From positions 62,001-126,000 of the forward strand of contig JAANDG010000044.1 of NCBI GenBank assembly GCA_036852015.1: a stretch of DNA of 64,000 bases, in the 5' to 3' direction. The notes under the pieces were generated by a model. That model ran no database searches. It had not been told where the DNA came from and saw nothing but the letters and a program-made list of their open reading frames with translations. This document shows, piece by piece, positions 11,971-22,700 of this stretch (position 1 is the stretch's first letter; every line of letters begins with the position of its first letter). The stretch is from Pelodera strongyloides (Eukaryota > Nematoda > Chromadorea > Rhabditida > Rhabditidae). Both the position numbers and the translations under genes were made by a program.

Positions 11971-14298
11971 CTATTCGCAGAAGACCTCCACTTTGATAGT
12001 GCAATGGTTTGAATCACCTGAAATTTGCTGTGATTTGAATATGAACCGAGTTTGCTTGTATATTTTTCGAGTTTTGACATATCAAACTTTAGGCACAGGA
12101 TTACAAGTGGCACTCCGCAGTCGACCTGTAGCTAGCGGTATTGGAGAAAACTCAGATGCCATATCATATTCACCACTCCGATTCCCTCGGGTAAATGTCC
12201 CTGGGGACAGAAATTAGCAGTCTAATAGAGACACGCAGAGAAAAAGACGGCGAATTCCCCGTGGGCGACTGATTGATTATATCCACCCTATTCCTGCGCT
12301 ACCAGGACAAGGTCCAGTTTCTGGGCTTCGTTTTTGAAATGTATTTTCCGCTTTCAAATATGTTGCATGAAAATGTTACTTGAACTTACATCCCCAAAAA
12401 AAATACATCCCCAAAAAAACGTTTCAAGAACGGGATGTTATACCGCTTTGAGGTATAGAGTATGGTAACTTACTGATCGTAGCAGTGGCTGTAATGACAC
12501 CGTCGGAGACCTTGGCCATTTGGTCGCCCTCGATTTCCTTCTTCCAGTATTCCCCGTCCCCTGCAAGTTTTACTTTTGATCAAGATTTCATAAATACAGC
12601 TGGATGGCCGAGTGGATACAAGGTGGGATTCAAGATCTGGAGGTCAATGGTTCGATCCCCTTGGGTGTATAACAAATTGATCAAAAAGAAATACTACTCA
12701 CTGTCCAGGCGAAGTGTCAAGTAATTGCCGACAATTGGGGTGACGGCGGTCTTGTACTGTGTGTTCCACCTCAAAAAGATCTCCGTGTTACCGTACTTCC
12801 ATTCGACCTTGCCCTAAACGCAACGTATAGAAAGAAAAGACCACGTAACATACTAGTAGCCAAGTGAGAGATCGCATGGTAGCACTGGTAGTTTACAGGA
12901 ATTCTTTATCACCCTGTTTTAATTCGTTATCACCCTGTTTTACTTTTATTTACCCCTACGGTTATTTTAATGGCTTTAGTGGCTTTAGTATTTTCTCTTT
13001 TCTTTGATTTTCCATTTACAGTATTATCATCCTTTATCAACTGAAAGAATCATGCAACTGGAAATAAATTATTATTATTATTATTATTATTAGAAGCCAT
13101 CGGAAAGCTTTGTAGAGAACTCAAATGTGTAGGTACCCAACCGAGAATGGCCGTTTCACCGCGTAGAAGCCAAGTGGGTAGCTTGTCTTGTAGTTCCCGT
13201 CATTGGGGCTAGGCGCAGCCTAGCCCTTTTTGGTTCTATATGTATGTATTGTACCTCTGACTGGCGATGGAAACAGATACAGTACACGGCGCATTGAGAA
13301 GATTAATAAACACGTTATATCTAGTGAAATATGTGCTAAATTAGCTACCTTGCATCCGTAGAGAGACCAGTTGGCTTTGCGGCCTGCCTAAAATTCATTG
13401 CATTATAAGGAAAGAACCCAAGTCCAAATTCTTCGTGCCAATTCTTCAAGAGATGTAAAGAAGGCTCACCCAGATACTTGGGCCTCTTCTTAGGGACATC
13501 TCTGGTGTCCTTCTCAGTATTACAACGGTTTTTTTCCCTGCTCTTGCATTTATTAGATTGTTTACAGTAAATAATTAGATAGTGAGAAAACTTACAAAAA
13601 GTAGTTTCTCGTTGGGTCCGATATTCTGGGGCGGCACCTCAGAAACACCGTCCTCCATTCCGAAGTCGTTGAGCACCAACATACGACTGAAGAAATTCGG
13701 TTGCAGCAATAAAAGCTATTTGAGACACATGTACTGCACAAAAGAAGAGTGTCCACAAACTGGGGCATTTCCATTTGGCACATGAGTAGCGCACGTGCCG
13801 GGCATCTGCGGCGCCAACTTAAATGGGGGCAAAGGTGGCGCCCGCTCGCGCACCCCACAACGGGTCCGCCGCCCATTTGTGTCTGTGCGGTGTTTCATCA
13901 GTGTTTATAGATGATTATTTAACTTCAGCTACACAAATGCACATATCACACAATTACACACAAACAATGATTAAGCAGTACACAGTAACGTTGTACACAT
14001 ATGTACATAATTTTAATTCATGCACTTGAAGTTTCATACACTTGAAAAAAATGAAGTTTCTTTCTTTGAAATCTGCGTGTGGTAGCATAGAAATTGAGAA
14101 AAAAAGTCCGAAAGATACAAAAATAAGGCAGTAACGTTCATAAGTTCACACGCGCATAACAAAACAAAGTTAATATCCAACTACTCACTCGGTCCGGTTG
14201 GTCACTTCCAAATTGACAATTACAGCATAGGAGGAGAACTCGTCGAACATCTTTCCTATTACAAGCGGTGCGGCCAGAGCTCCAGCAAGCATAGCCAT
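11971..14298 (-). CDS. Unassigned 187-residue beta-rich protein, 7 exons
   Basis: Exons in transcript order: 14298-14189, 13686-13596, 13387-13349, 13219-13142, 12813-12702, 12560-12474, 12017-11971; all phases agree and the total is 188 codons. The fourth exon is the least certain because its donor is GTTGGG. I do not recognise the family. The protein starts with a short hydrophobic stretch (MLAGALAAPLVIG) too short for a clear signal peptide. An apparent beta-sandwich-like pattern follows: SYAVIVNLEVTNRT, EVPPQNIGPNEKLLF, ANWSLYGC, GKVEWKYGNTEIFLRWNT and a C-terminal TIKVEVFCE with a Cys. The spacing of these blocks loosely recalls aegerolysin-type or actinoporin-like folds, but the likeness is weak and no function is inferred. 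It is divergent from the endonuclease gene; the start codon sits beside a decayed MITE. Confidence 0.7.
12162..12284. mobile_element. MITE family B copy 2
   Basis: ATATTCACCACTCCGATTCC at the left with the shared interior (GACACGCAGAG, GAATTCCCCGTGGG). The right arm is decayed. It lies in the last intron of the 187-residue protein gene. Confidence 0.65.
12599..12668 (+). mobile_element. tRNA-derived SINE fragment or tRNA pseudogene
   Basis: TGGCCGAGTGG (A box of the Leu/Ser type) and GGTTCGATCCC (B box) are correctly ordered. The acceptor ends do not pair, so this is not a working tRNA. It lies in an intron of the minus-strand gene. Confidence 0.6.
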
Positions 14299-14789
14299 CT
14301 TTCAAATCTTAAAGCGACACGGTACGTGGTTTTGAAACTTATGCTGGACAACAAGATTCCCATATATTATACGCAGTGTGCAAATTATGTTCCACAACGC
14401 GTCGGAAATTTTCAGAATGGCACAGAAATATGAATATAATACATGGAAATAGGTTTTTCAGCATAGATAATTAAAACAAACTGCTTGAGCAGGATCAGGA
14501 AGTACTTGATCAGGATTTGAAATGAAAAAAAAGAAAAGCAAAAAGTCCATATGCCAGCCAGCGCCTTTTTGTGGTTTTTTTATTGAGCAATTTTATTGGG
14601 CGGAGTTTCACGTTTTGCCCGCCTCGATGCGGGCCTTTTTGATGATATACAACGGTTTTTTAGGTGTTTTTTTTTTAACTAATCAATAGGATTTTTAGGA
14701 TGTTTTCTATTTAGTGCCACGAGAACCGTTTTACTATGATAAAATTAGACATAATTTATGTTTTTTGTGGTTTCAGTATATCCAAAAAT
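14299..14789. promoter_or_regulatory. Divergent promoter region
   Basis: About 490 bp separates the start codons of the 187-residue protein gene (-) and the endonuclease-like gene (+), so both promoters must lie here unless transcripts start further away. It holds a decayed MITE end next to the minus-strand start and several T runs. No clear TATA box was identified. Confidence 0.45.
14308..14365. mobile_element. Decayed CCGGCCGG MITE end
   Basis: TTAAAGCGACACGGTACGTG followed by GTTTTGAAACTTATG and GGACAACA matches the left end of the MITE with scattered changes. It begins about 10 bp upstream of the minus-strand start codon at 14298. Confidence 0.45.
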
Positions 14790-17750
14790 ATGGGCGACTA
14801 CTTCAATCAGATCCCGACAGCTGTGAGTTCATTTAATTTTATTGACATATTTATTTTGCAGTTGGTGAATAGGGTATTGCTGCTGAAAAATATTTGCACT
14901 GCAGAAATCAAGCGCATTCGCAGTAATTCAAATACTAGAGTAACTTGCCGGGACTAATGAGGAAACCACACAATTATAATTACACATACGTATGACAACC
15001 CTTACTTGGTAGGTGGTCTTTGCACCTTTATTTTGCATTCTGCCAAATCACTCTTTTTTTCCAGGCACGTCTACCCATCGTGAAAACGGACTCACATGGT
15101 CACTACTACCCGCACGTAATACGTGATCATCGGCAGCGTAAAGTTGTTGCTTATGGCACCATCCCATATAAGAATAATGAAGGTAAACCGTTCTTTCTAA
15201 CTGAAGTATTTATTTCAAAAAAATTCCCAAAATGAATAAGGGGTGCGCGACCCTGCCGCGGGACAACCTTTCCTCAGCAAGGTGATGCGTTCTAGTTCTG
15301 CTGTTCACTTCAGGATCGACTGTCCCGACCGAAATCCGCAGATCGCTTTTCGAGTTTTGTAATGGAGAATCGACTGATCACGCAGGACACATCATTCCCA
15401 GGTAATATACTGTAGTTCCTTCTAGAGTGGGCACGCAGCTCGCGAGCCAGCTTTCCGAAGGGCGGCTCACGGGTTGAGCCGGCTCGCCTTTGACGTTCCT
15501 TCTAGGCTGCTGTTTTCAATTTCTTCAGTCAAATCCGAATTTGAGTTACATTACTCTACTTCAAATATTGTGAAATCGTCAGGCGAAGGGGGGGGGGTCT
15601 GTGGGCAGCTCCCTTGGAGAGTGCACATATGTGCATGAAAACGCACTAATTGCGCACCTGTGGCACACCTATGACACACCTACTACACACCTCCGAAAAG
15701 TGCGTCCCACCTACGTACCCCCGGGGGTGTACACCTCTCAGCTCTTCAGCCCAAGTAGTAAAACTAAGTATTCGCTTCGTGCAAAAAGTAGTAATGGCGA
15801 TGATATATATGGTTTTGCAATTACACTCATTTATGCGTTTTCGTCTAGAGAAAAAGGTAAAACGGAAATTGACTTTAGCCCAAGTTTTTTTTATCATTTC
15901 ACGACAACTCAGCGTTTTCTCGATCCTTATCAGTTTGTTTGTGCAAACAGATCGGTGAATTTCTGAATATTTTCGGGCATGTGGACAATCTTTGTGCTAT
16001 GGTTTAGTATATAGCGTGCGCCTTATTCCCTCACTTCTTTAATACTTCTCATTCTTTTGTGTACTACGCTCTCTTTCGCTGATATGTGGTTCCATCAGTC
16101 TCACTCTACTCTCGTGGCTCGATCCATCCTCACACAACCTTCACCTCTCTCTCTCTCTCTCTCTTCGCTCTCTCTCTCTCTATCTCGCTCTCTCTCTATA
16201 TCTCTCTATTTCTATGTGTATATCTTTCTCCCACTCCCTCTTTTTCCCCTTATTCCCTCGTACAACATTTTTTGATCTTGATCGAACAATCCTTTCTCTC
16301 TCTCTCTCTCTCTCTTCGTCTCTCTCATTGTCTCTCACACCTCCTTTCTTTCCCTCTATCTCACAAAGAACAACTTTCCAGAATGAGAATCACATGGTTT
16401 TATCGGGGAGTCGGAGTCATTTTTCACGCTGCGCCGCATTAAACGATTTGGAACTATAGGGAAATTGCACAAAATATCTTTTGAAACAAAAAAAAGTCGT
16501 AAAAAAATCTTTTGACATCTTTTGACATCTTTTGACAAAAAATGCACAAAACATCTTTTGAAACAAAAAAAAGTCGTAAAAAAAAATTAGAAAAAATTTA
16601 GATGTCTGAATGGTTCCGGGAGGCATCAAGACAATCTCTACCCGCAAAATGCAAAGTTGAGTCAAATTATTAATTATGGAGTTTCTTGATAACTTGATAA
16701 CTTGGAGAAGCACTGTACAAATTACAACACACCTTCTCCCATCCCATGTGCCTGACCCTTTAAACAAATCTTTTAGGCCAACTCTTGGACTGGTTCCATG
16801 GAAAGGATTTTAAAAGCAGCGCGACTTGCTGAGAGAATCGACATTCAGTTTATTTTCCTGTGAGTTTTATAAGACTGGGTAAACAGGAAGGGGGGGGGGG
16901 GGGGGGGGGGGGGTATAAAAGCGAAGACATAAAATAATGCCTTTCCTGTCTCAGATTCGAATACGACAATGATGAAAAGCCCCGTCGTCCGACCAGATCT
17001 ATCCAGAACTATCGTTGGTACAAGAATGGAGTCTTTATGGATGAATTTGCACATTCCTTAGACAACCCCACCTATGCAGAAACTGAGGGAATTGTAGGTT
17101 CTATTTTTATTGAAAATTGGAATAACATGCTCAGGAAGATAAGAGGGTGGTTTAAAGCGAAATACCGGCCGGTTTTCGAAACGCATTTATGATATTTTAC
17201 TCGAATTTACCTCGATTTTTTTTAAATTTATGTTCCTTTGCATGAGCTGCATAAGAATGCTGGTGAACTCAAGTGTGTTTCAAAAACCGGCCGGTATTTC
17301 GCTTTGATGCTCATTGTCATTATTTTATTGCTATGATTATATCACAATTTCAGGTCTCCGCGGACAAAGCTGTGCTGTGGAATGAACTGGTTAATTTTCG
17401 TTTTACACATCTGTTCTCTATCATTCGGACTCGGAGCTCCTTTTAAAGGAGGAGGCTCACGAGAAATAGGCCCTCTATTTCTTTAATTTTATTAAAGGAC
17501 GATGGTCTGAACTTCCAAAAAAACTAGCGTTTGAAGGTTCAAAGCTTTAGTTTGAGGGAATGAATAATTTAAAGAACTTGATTGTGGTCCCTACTACAGA
17601 ACCCGTTTTTTTTAGAAAGTGACTCCCGATATGTGTCAAGCTTCGATGATTAAGACTCTCAACCTCGTCCCCGTTGATAACAGAGTTGGTTTATTTAATT
17701 TCTTTGGTGTTACTTTAGCCCGTTCCATTGGTTCCAAAAAGCATACGTAG
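14790..17750 (+). CDS. DNA/RNA non-specific endonuclease domain protein (His-Me finger), 8 exons
   Basis: Exons: 14790-14822, 15065-15182, 15314-15401, 16602-16680, 16777-16859, 16955-17093, 17354-17389, 17616-17750; 236 residues, in frame throughout. The signature is TDHAGHIIP, with the predicted catalytic His, followed by NGSGRHQDNLYPQN, whose Asn is the expected metal-site residue. Then come YGANSWTGSMERIL and a final strand block around RRPTRSIQNYRWYKNG. This order matches the Endonuclea_NS_2 type of nuclease fold, best known from bacterial secreted effector nucleases. There is no signal peptide, so it may act inside cells. A tail of about 55 residues after the domain is unassigned. Exon 4 uses a weak GTTTCT donor but supplies the conserved NLYPQN block. 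A 24-base G run and a MITE lie in its introns. An AG acceptor sits 13 bp before the ATG. AATAAA follows the stop at once. Confidence 0.78.
16140..16330. repeat. CT microsatellite clusters
   Basis: Several (CT)n runs broken by short spacers within intron 3 of the endonuclease-like gene. They create long but meaningless Ser/Leu open frames. Confidence 0.9.
16490..16590. repeat. Short duplicated A-rich segments
   Basis: TCTTTTGACA is repeated three times, and the phrase ACATCTTTTGAAACAAAAAA recurs on both sides, immediately upstream of exon 4 of the endonuclease-like gene. Confidence 0.6.
16890..16913. repeat. Poly-G run of 24 bases
   Basis: A G homopolymer in a 95 bp intron of the endonuclease-like gene. 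It could form a quadruplex, and it is a likely site of length error. Confidence 0.9.
17151..17306. mobile_element. CCGGCCGG MITE copy 3
   Basis: Both inverted ends are intact (left TTTAAAGCGAAATACCGGCC). The interior is shorter than in copies 1 and 2. It lies in an intron of the endonuclease-like gene. Confidence 0.85.
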
Positions 17751-17771
17751 AATAAAGGCCTGTCGAATAAA
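17751..17771 (+). terminator. Polyadenylation signals of the endonuclease-like gene
   Basis: Two AATAAA hexamers, one touching the stop codon and one 15 bp further on. Confidence 0.55.
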
Positions 17772-18004
17772 AGCAATGTCAAGGCATAGACTGACTATGA
17801 ACTGTATCTTCAGCATAAATTTTGCTCATTGTAAGTCAATCATGAAGAATTGATTTGATTTTGGACGTTGAGGTTTTTTAGTTCGCAATATTGCTTTGCC
17901 CAAAATGTCGCAGCAAATTCTAGCATAAGTATGTTGCTGGCAAAACTCTCTACGATTAACCGGCTATGATCAAAACATTTAAGATTAAAGTTACTGGATC
18001 GGCT

Positions 18005-18757
18005 ATGTCTACGCAAACCACCACCAACTACCTGAAGGTTGCACAGATGATCTCCATGGCGGGTGCAGGTAATTATAACATTAGAAGGCATTAAATTTGG
18101 GAAATTGAATATCGCCCTGAACAGCTTCTAAATTTAGCAACTGGTTTTCCAAAACGATCGGCTATAGTCACAGGAGATCCTCATTAACAAAGATGCCTCT
18201 AAAAGACCATTGGCAATTTTCTAATTCTCACGTTCTGTAGGAGCAGTAATTGCCGGTGGTCTCTTGGCGGGAAAGAGTAGAACTTCAACTTCGGTGCCGG
18301 TACCGGCCGAGCAACCAGCTCCCGTCAAGGTAACATTCTTGATTATTGTCTCTGAAGGACTTGAGCTTATCTTGATCTCGTGTCGAATATCAATGGCTAG
18401 ATTTTGCCTCTAAAACACACAGCACGGAGCTGACCGTAATTTTTTATCAAAAACACTAGACACTGTAGACCTCAGTTGCAGAAAGATGCTACTTAATCTG
18501 AATTTTCAATGTCACAACATATTTAGGCACCCGCAGCGCCTCCGATCAATACAACACCAGTCCTAAAAAATGTTGCGGCGGCAAAAACACAGCAGCCAGT
18601 AGCCGCACCCGCAGCACAACCTGTACACGCATCGGCAGCTGTGCCGCGTACACCTCAAGTACCTGTTCGGGCACGCGGATTTCAGTTGGGTGGCACTTGT
18701 CTTATTCCCGAAGTTAACCCACTAACCAAACAAGCGCCGGTTCTTCGTCCATGTTGA
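18005..18757 (+). CDS. Ala/Pro-rich 127-residue protein with one hydrophobic segment
   Basis: Exons 18005-18068, 18241-18329 and 18527-18757 join in frame. I do not recognise the family. Residues about 11-32 (VAQMISMAGAGAVIAGGLLA) form a Gly/Ala-rich hydrophobic stretch that could be a signal anchor or a small membrane helix. The remaining 95 residues are rich in Ala, Pro, Val and Gln (for example PAAPPINTTPV and PVAAPAAQPVHASAA) and likely disordered. The end is more ordered: RGFQLGGTCLIPEVNP and a final VLRPC with a terminal Cys. The start is only 255 bp downstream of the previous gene's stop on the same strand. A sequence resembling part of exon 3 lies at 19160-19230. The protein could also be cuticle- or membrane-associated; no function can be read. 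Confidence 0.65.
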
Positions 18758-19159
18758 TTATCCATGGCTCGCATTTCGATTTTTTTTGAATTGCTAAAAG
18801 AGCACCTCATGTATTTAATCTTATGTACCTTACATCTTATGTACTGACTGCTCTGTGATGACAATTTTGTGTACGTGCGCTTTGGAGTTCACTGTGCTGA
18901 AGTCGGCTTATTTGGCATATAAATACATATTGTATATGCAGTTTGAATTATCAAAGTTGTAAATTAAGTTTTATATAATCTCCAAACAATCGTTTCATGT
19001 ATATGTGGATGATTTTGCTGCCTTTTTGTGTAAAATGTTTTAAAAGTCTCATAAATGTGATTTACTGAAAAGTCCGTTCTTCAAGATAAGCTGACACAAA
19101 GTTGTAGATATAGAGATTGGTAAAGTATTGGTAGCATATTCAACTTCTCCCGAAAGTTT

Positions 19160-19230
19160 AGGCCCCTCCGGTCCACGCAGCTTCGGCAGCTGCTATGCAC
19201 AGTACAACTATGGCAGCAGTAATTGCACAA
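19160..19230 (+). pseudogene. Duplicated exon-like fragment of the Ala/Pro-rich gene
   Basis: An acceptor-like TTTAG is followed by codons reading APPVHAASAAAM, close to APAAQPVHASAAV in exon 3 of the gene at 18.0-18.76 kb. The similarity fades afterwards. It could be an alternative last exon, a duplicated exon or a relic. Confidence 0.35.
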
Positions 19231-19412
19231 ATATTAACCTGCTCATTCGACAAGCACCACGCATTCTTTCCTCAGTTTGATAAAAAATGTCAAATAACTA
19301 CATCTCATGACTGGATATTCGAATTTCTTCGTGGCGACAGTGTCAATTCTGGAGACGACTTTGTGCATTGTCGAAAAGTGCTCGGTGTTTTCCTTACCAC
19401 TGTCACACTTCT

Positions 19413-19591
19413 TGCGAAATACTGGCCGGTTTTTGAAACACATCGAGTACACCAGCATTCTTATGCAGCTTATGCAAATGAACATAAATTGGAAGAAAAA
19501 ATCGAGCTAAATTCGAGCAAATTAGAAAAAATATGTAAGAATTCAGCTGTCCACGATGCGTTTCAAAAACCGGCCGGTATTCTGCTTTAAA
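19413..19591. mobile_element. CCGGCCGG MITE copy 4
   Basis: GCGAAATACTGGCCGG at the left, CGGCCGGTATTCTGCTTTAA at the right, with the shared interior. Confidence 0.85.
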
Positions 19592-19729
19592 CTATGCCGT
19601 GCTCTATTTCCTTTCTTTTTCTCATCGCAGTCAGTCGTATGTGGTAAATTGCTCTCGTGAAGAGTTAATAAAATATTTAACATGTAATAATAAAATAATT
19701 AGTAATAGTAATAAAAAAACGGTAGTTAT

Positions 19730-22700
19730 TTAGTTCAAATAATGGTTTGCAGAAGCAGGCGGGGCAGCTGAATTTCTGTATCGCGACGCATCATACGGTC
19801 CCACGTAGACATCCTGCCATCCCTTTGGCATGGGGTTGGCTGAGTATCCCTGAAGAAAAGAGAGATGAGAAAGATACGGTAATTTCAATTGCAGTACATT
19901 GAGCGCTAATAGCCAAAGGCCGTATTCACCAACACGCCGGGAGTCCTCCATGGCCTCCCCAGGGAGCTAAAGAGTGCGTAGAGAGTCGGAGAGCAGAAGA
20001 GATTTAGAGTGCTGGTGAACCTAGGGAGGGCTCCCTGTGTGTTGGTGTATATGGCCTCAGGAGTTGAGCCTGGACGGAGAAACTTACTATGTCTGGTGGC
20101 TAGAAGTGTAACAATTTATAAATACGCTAGGAATCTCATGCGGTGGTAAGGGTTTATGTAAGTGGGCAATCAACCATTTACCGGTAATAAAGAATGAAAC
20201 ATACTTGATATTCACTGACTGGGGCGGGCTGTCGTCTTCCCTGGTATCCCCGGCCCTGATTGTTCATATTGATCTTTTCACTGTCATATCCACCGTAGTC
20301 TGGACCGGCACGTGTAGGCGGGGCCTCATTCGGAGCCTCATTACTAAAGAACTGATTGCTAAAATACACGGCCTTCGAATACTACTAACAAGGGACCCTG
20401 AAACAGTGTTATAAAAGGGTCTAATTTTTTCTGTGACAAACTAAAGCCTAGTGGTTTCCTCCAAAACTATGTAAGAAAAATGCTTACTTTTGTCCTAAAT
20501 TTGTTTAACTTGTAAAGGCCTTATAAGCGTGAACTAAAAAGGTCACTTCTGCAACCTACTCATAAGCTCCGTTCTCAGCATTTATTGGGGTCGGTTGTTG
20601 ATTCTGATAGCTAGGTTCAGCTGACTTTGCTCTGTAAACGGGGGCAGCGGGTTGTGCATAGGATGGAGCGGGCGGTCTAGCAGGCGACGGTGCAGAGGCC
20701 TGTGTACGGTAGCTGTGTGTGGGTTCATGGTAATCGTTCCGGGACGTGGGTGCAAGAGCACTGTACTCATCTTCTTGAGAATTCGTAGTTGAATCCACTG
20801 AATGTGAAAAAGAATGGGTTTGAGAGTGGTGGTTGAAAGTCTTGAAATATTCACGTATAGAGTGTCTAGATTGAAAAATCACAAAATAATTCCATTACCG
20901 AAAAAGGCAAACCTTGATGTTGTTCTCCACGCTCGTAATCATTGGCACTTTCCTGACGAGAATCTGAAAAGAGCATATTGTCATTTTCTAGTAAAACATA
21001 AGAAAACAGACCTCTTGAACGACTTCCTCTCTGGCAAAGAGGAGACCACAGAGAGAGATGGAAAAAAAGGAGAGGAATAGAGGTTCCATACCTTGTGCTT
21101 GAGCTGGTGCAGATCCGCCAATATTTCTATCATCAACTCCTGGGCAATGTGAGCACGAGCCTGAAAACACAGTACATAATTTGTTTTATTTGTACATTGT
21201 TCAGTAATTGAATGACTGTGGTGGGCAGTGTACACAAGAAATTAGAAGGGATATAGATCAACCTTTTACACCAGGGTTGCCGGGTGGTCCAGGTGGCCCT
21301 CCAACTCCTGCTTCTCCATCGGGTCCCCGCGGTCCTTGAGATCCGCGAGAACCTTTGGGACCCTCAGTTCCTGGACGACCATCGCTGGAATGGGAATAGA
21401 ATGAGCACTTGTTTATTTGAACTGTTCATATGTGTTTAAAACCCCCGTGATTGATCCTAACGTCCTACGATGGTTTTCTTTACAGAATCCATTTCTGAAT
21501 TTGAATGGTTTGTTTGCTGTATATCTGCAGAGGTTACTAATTGTGAAGTTCTTGTATTTGGTCATGTATATGTCAGTCTCCCAATAGTGTCTTATTAAAG
21601 TAATATTTTGTTTAGGTGAATTAAATGTAAACCATAATTTTAATGTGTACTGTAGTTGAACAGTATGTTACAATTCTCAAAACCAGTATTCTTACATTCC
21701 AGAAACTCCGGGCTTTCCCCTTGGACCAATGCTTCCAGCTTTTCCAGAAGGACCTGGAGGAGCACCATTCAGAACACGCCCCGCATCACCAGGAGGACCC
21801 TGGAAATTGTTGAGACTACAGTAGGTAGATGGGTCAATAGTCCCGGCACTCCCACCCAACGCATTATCATTTGCTGAGGAGACAAAGTGCTCAACTTCTA
21901 TCCCTAAGTCATGAACTGAGCTAGCTGAAATCAACACCTAGAACTGGTCCTAACGTGTTTTCAATCATGGGCGGCAAGTAGAGCTTCTTGCTTATGAGTC
22001 CAACCTTACCTGAATTCCTCTCTCTCCAGGCATCCCTCGTACACCTTGTGGTCCAGGTGGGCCGTGACGTCCAGGATTTCCTGATATGCCATTTGTTCCC
22101 GGCTGTCTGAAGAGTGATTTCCACAAGTATGATGAACCGCGAAATACATACAATTGTCAATTTCTACATACATTTCCCAATGGATATAATCAAATGTGTA
22201 TATACTCTGCATTTACCCAGGACTTCCTCTGTTTCCCTTGACTCCAGGGTGACCAGGAGGTCCTTGTGGAGCTGATGGACACTAGAATACATGGAATCAT
22301 TAGTCTTCATCATGTTATCATGTATCCCTCTCCCCAAATGTGCAGACTAGTCAGAGCATGTTACCTGCGTTCTCAGGCGCGCAGAGCGCAAATGCGTATC
22401 CGCCTCCGCGGAAAAGAGATGGCTTTTTAACATGGGAAAGGCGGAGACGCAGAAAAGAGGGTTCTCTTGTCTCGAATTTTTGAATGCAAATTTGCAATCG
22501 CGACGCGGCTACGCATTTCCACGCTGAGCGCCTGAGGACCAGAGACTACGAAAACAGTTACTGAATGAATATTAGTCTGTCGTGAGGCTAGATGGTTGTT
22601 TCTAATATGCATATTCCAACTATAATGGTGCGTACTTTTTGACAAGCTGGTTCATTGTTAGTTGGGGCCGAGACGTAAGTTCCAGGGCGTCCGTTCCGGC

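Larger units (their letters stand above)
18758..19729. other. Intergenic region with MITE and exon-like fragment
   Basis: Separates the Ala/Pro-rich gene (+) from the 3' end of the collagen gene (-). It holds a fragment resembling exon 3 of the former and one CCGGCCGG MITE copy. No independent gene was found. Confidence 0.5.

Noticed and set aside
12599..12668. A functional Leu/Ser tRNA
   Set aside because: The 5' and 3' ends do not form an acceptor stem.
16057..16459. Long Ser/Leu-rich open frames over CT repeats (also at 11359-11556, 53940-54188 and 61557-61754)
   Set aside because: They are translations of (CT)n microsatellites lying in introns or spacers.
17354..17446. Ending the nuclease gene at an in-frame stop at 17444-17446
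   Set aside because: The donor at 17390 and the open exon 17616-17750 followed by AATAAA give a better 3' end, though the shorter form is possible as an isoform.
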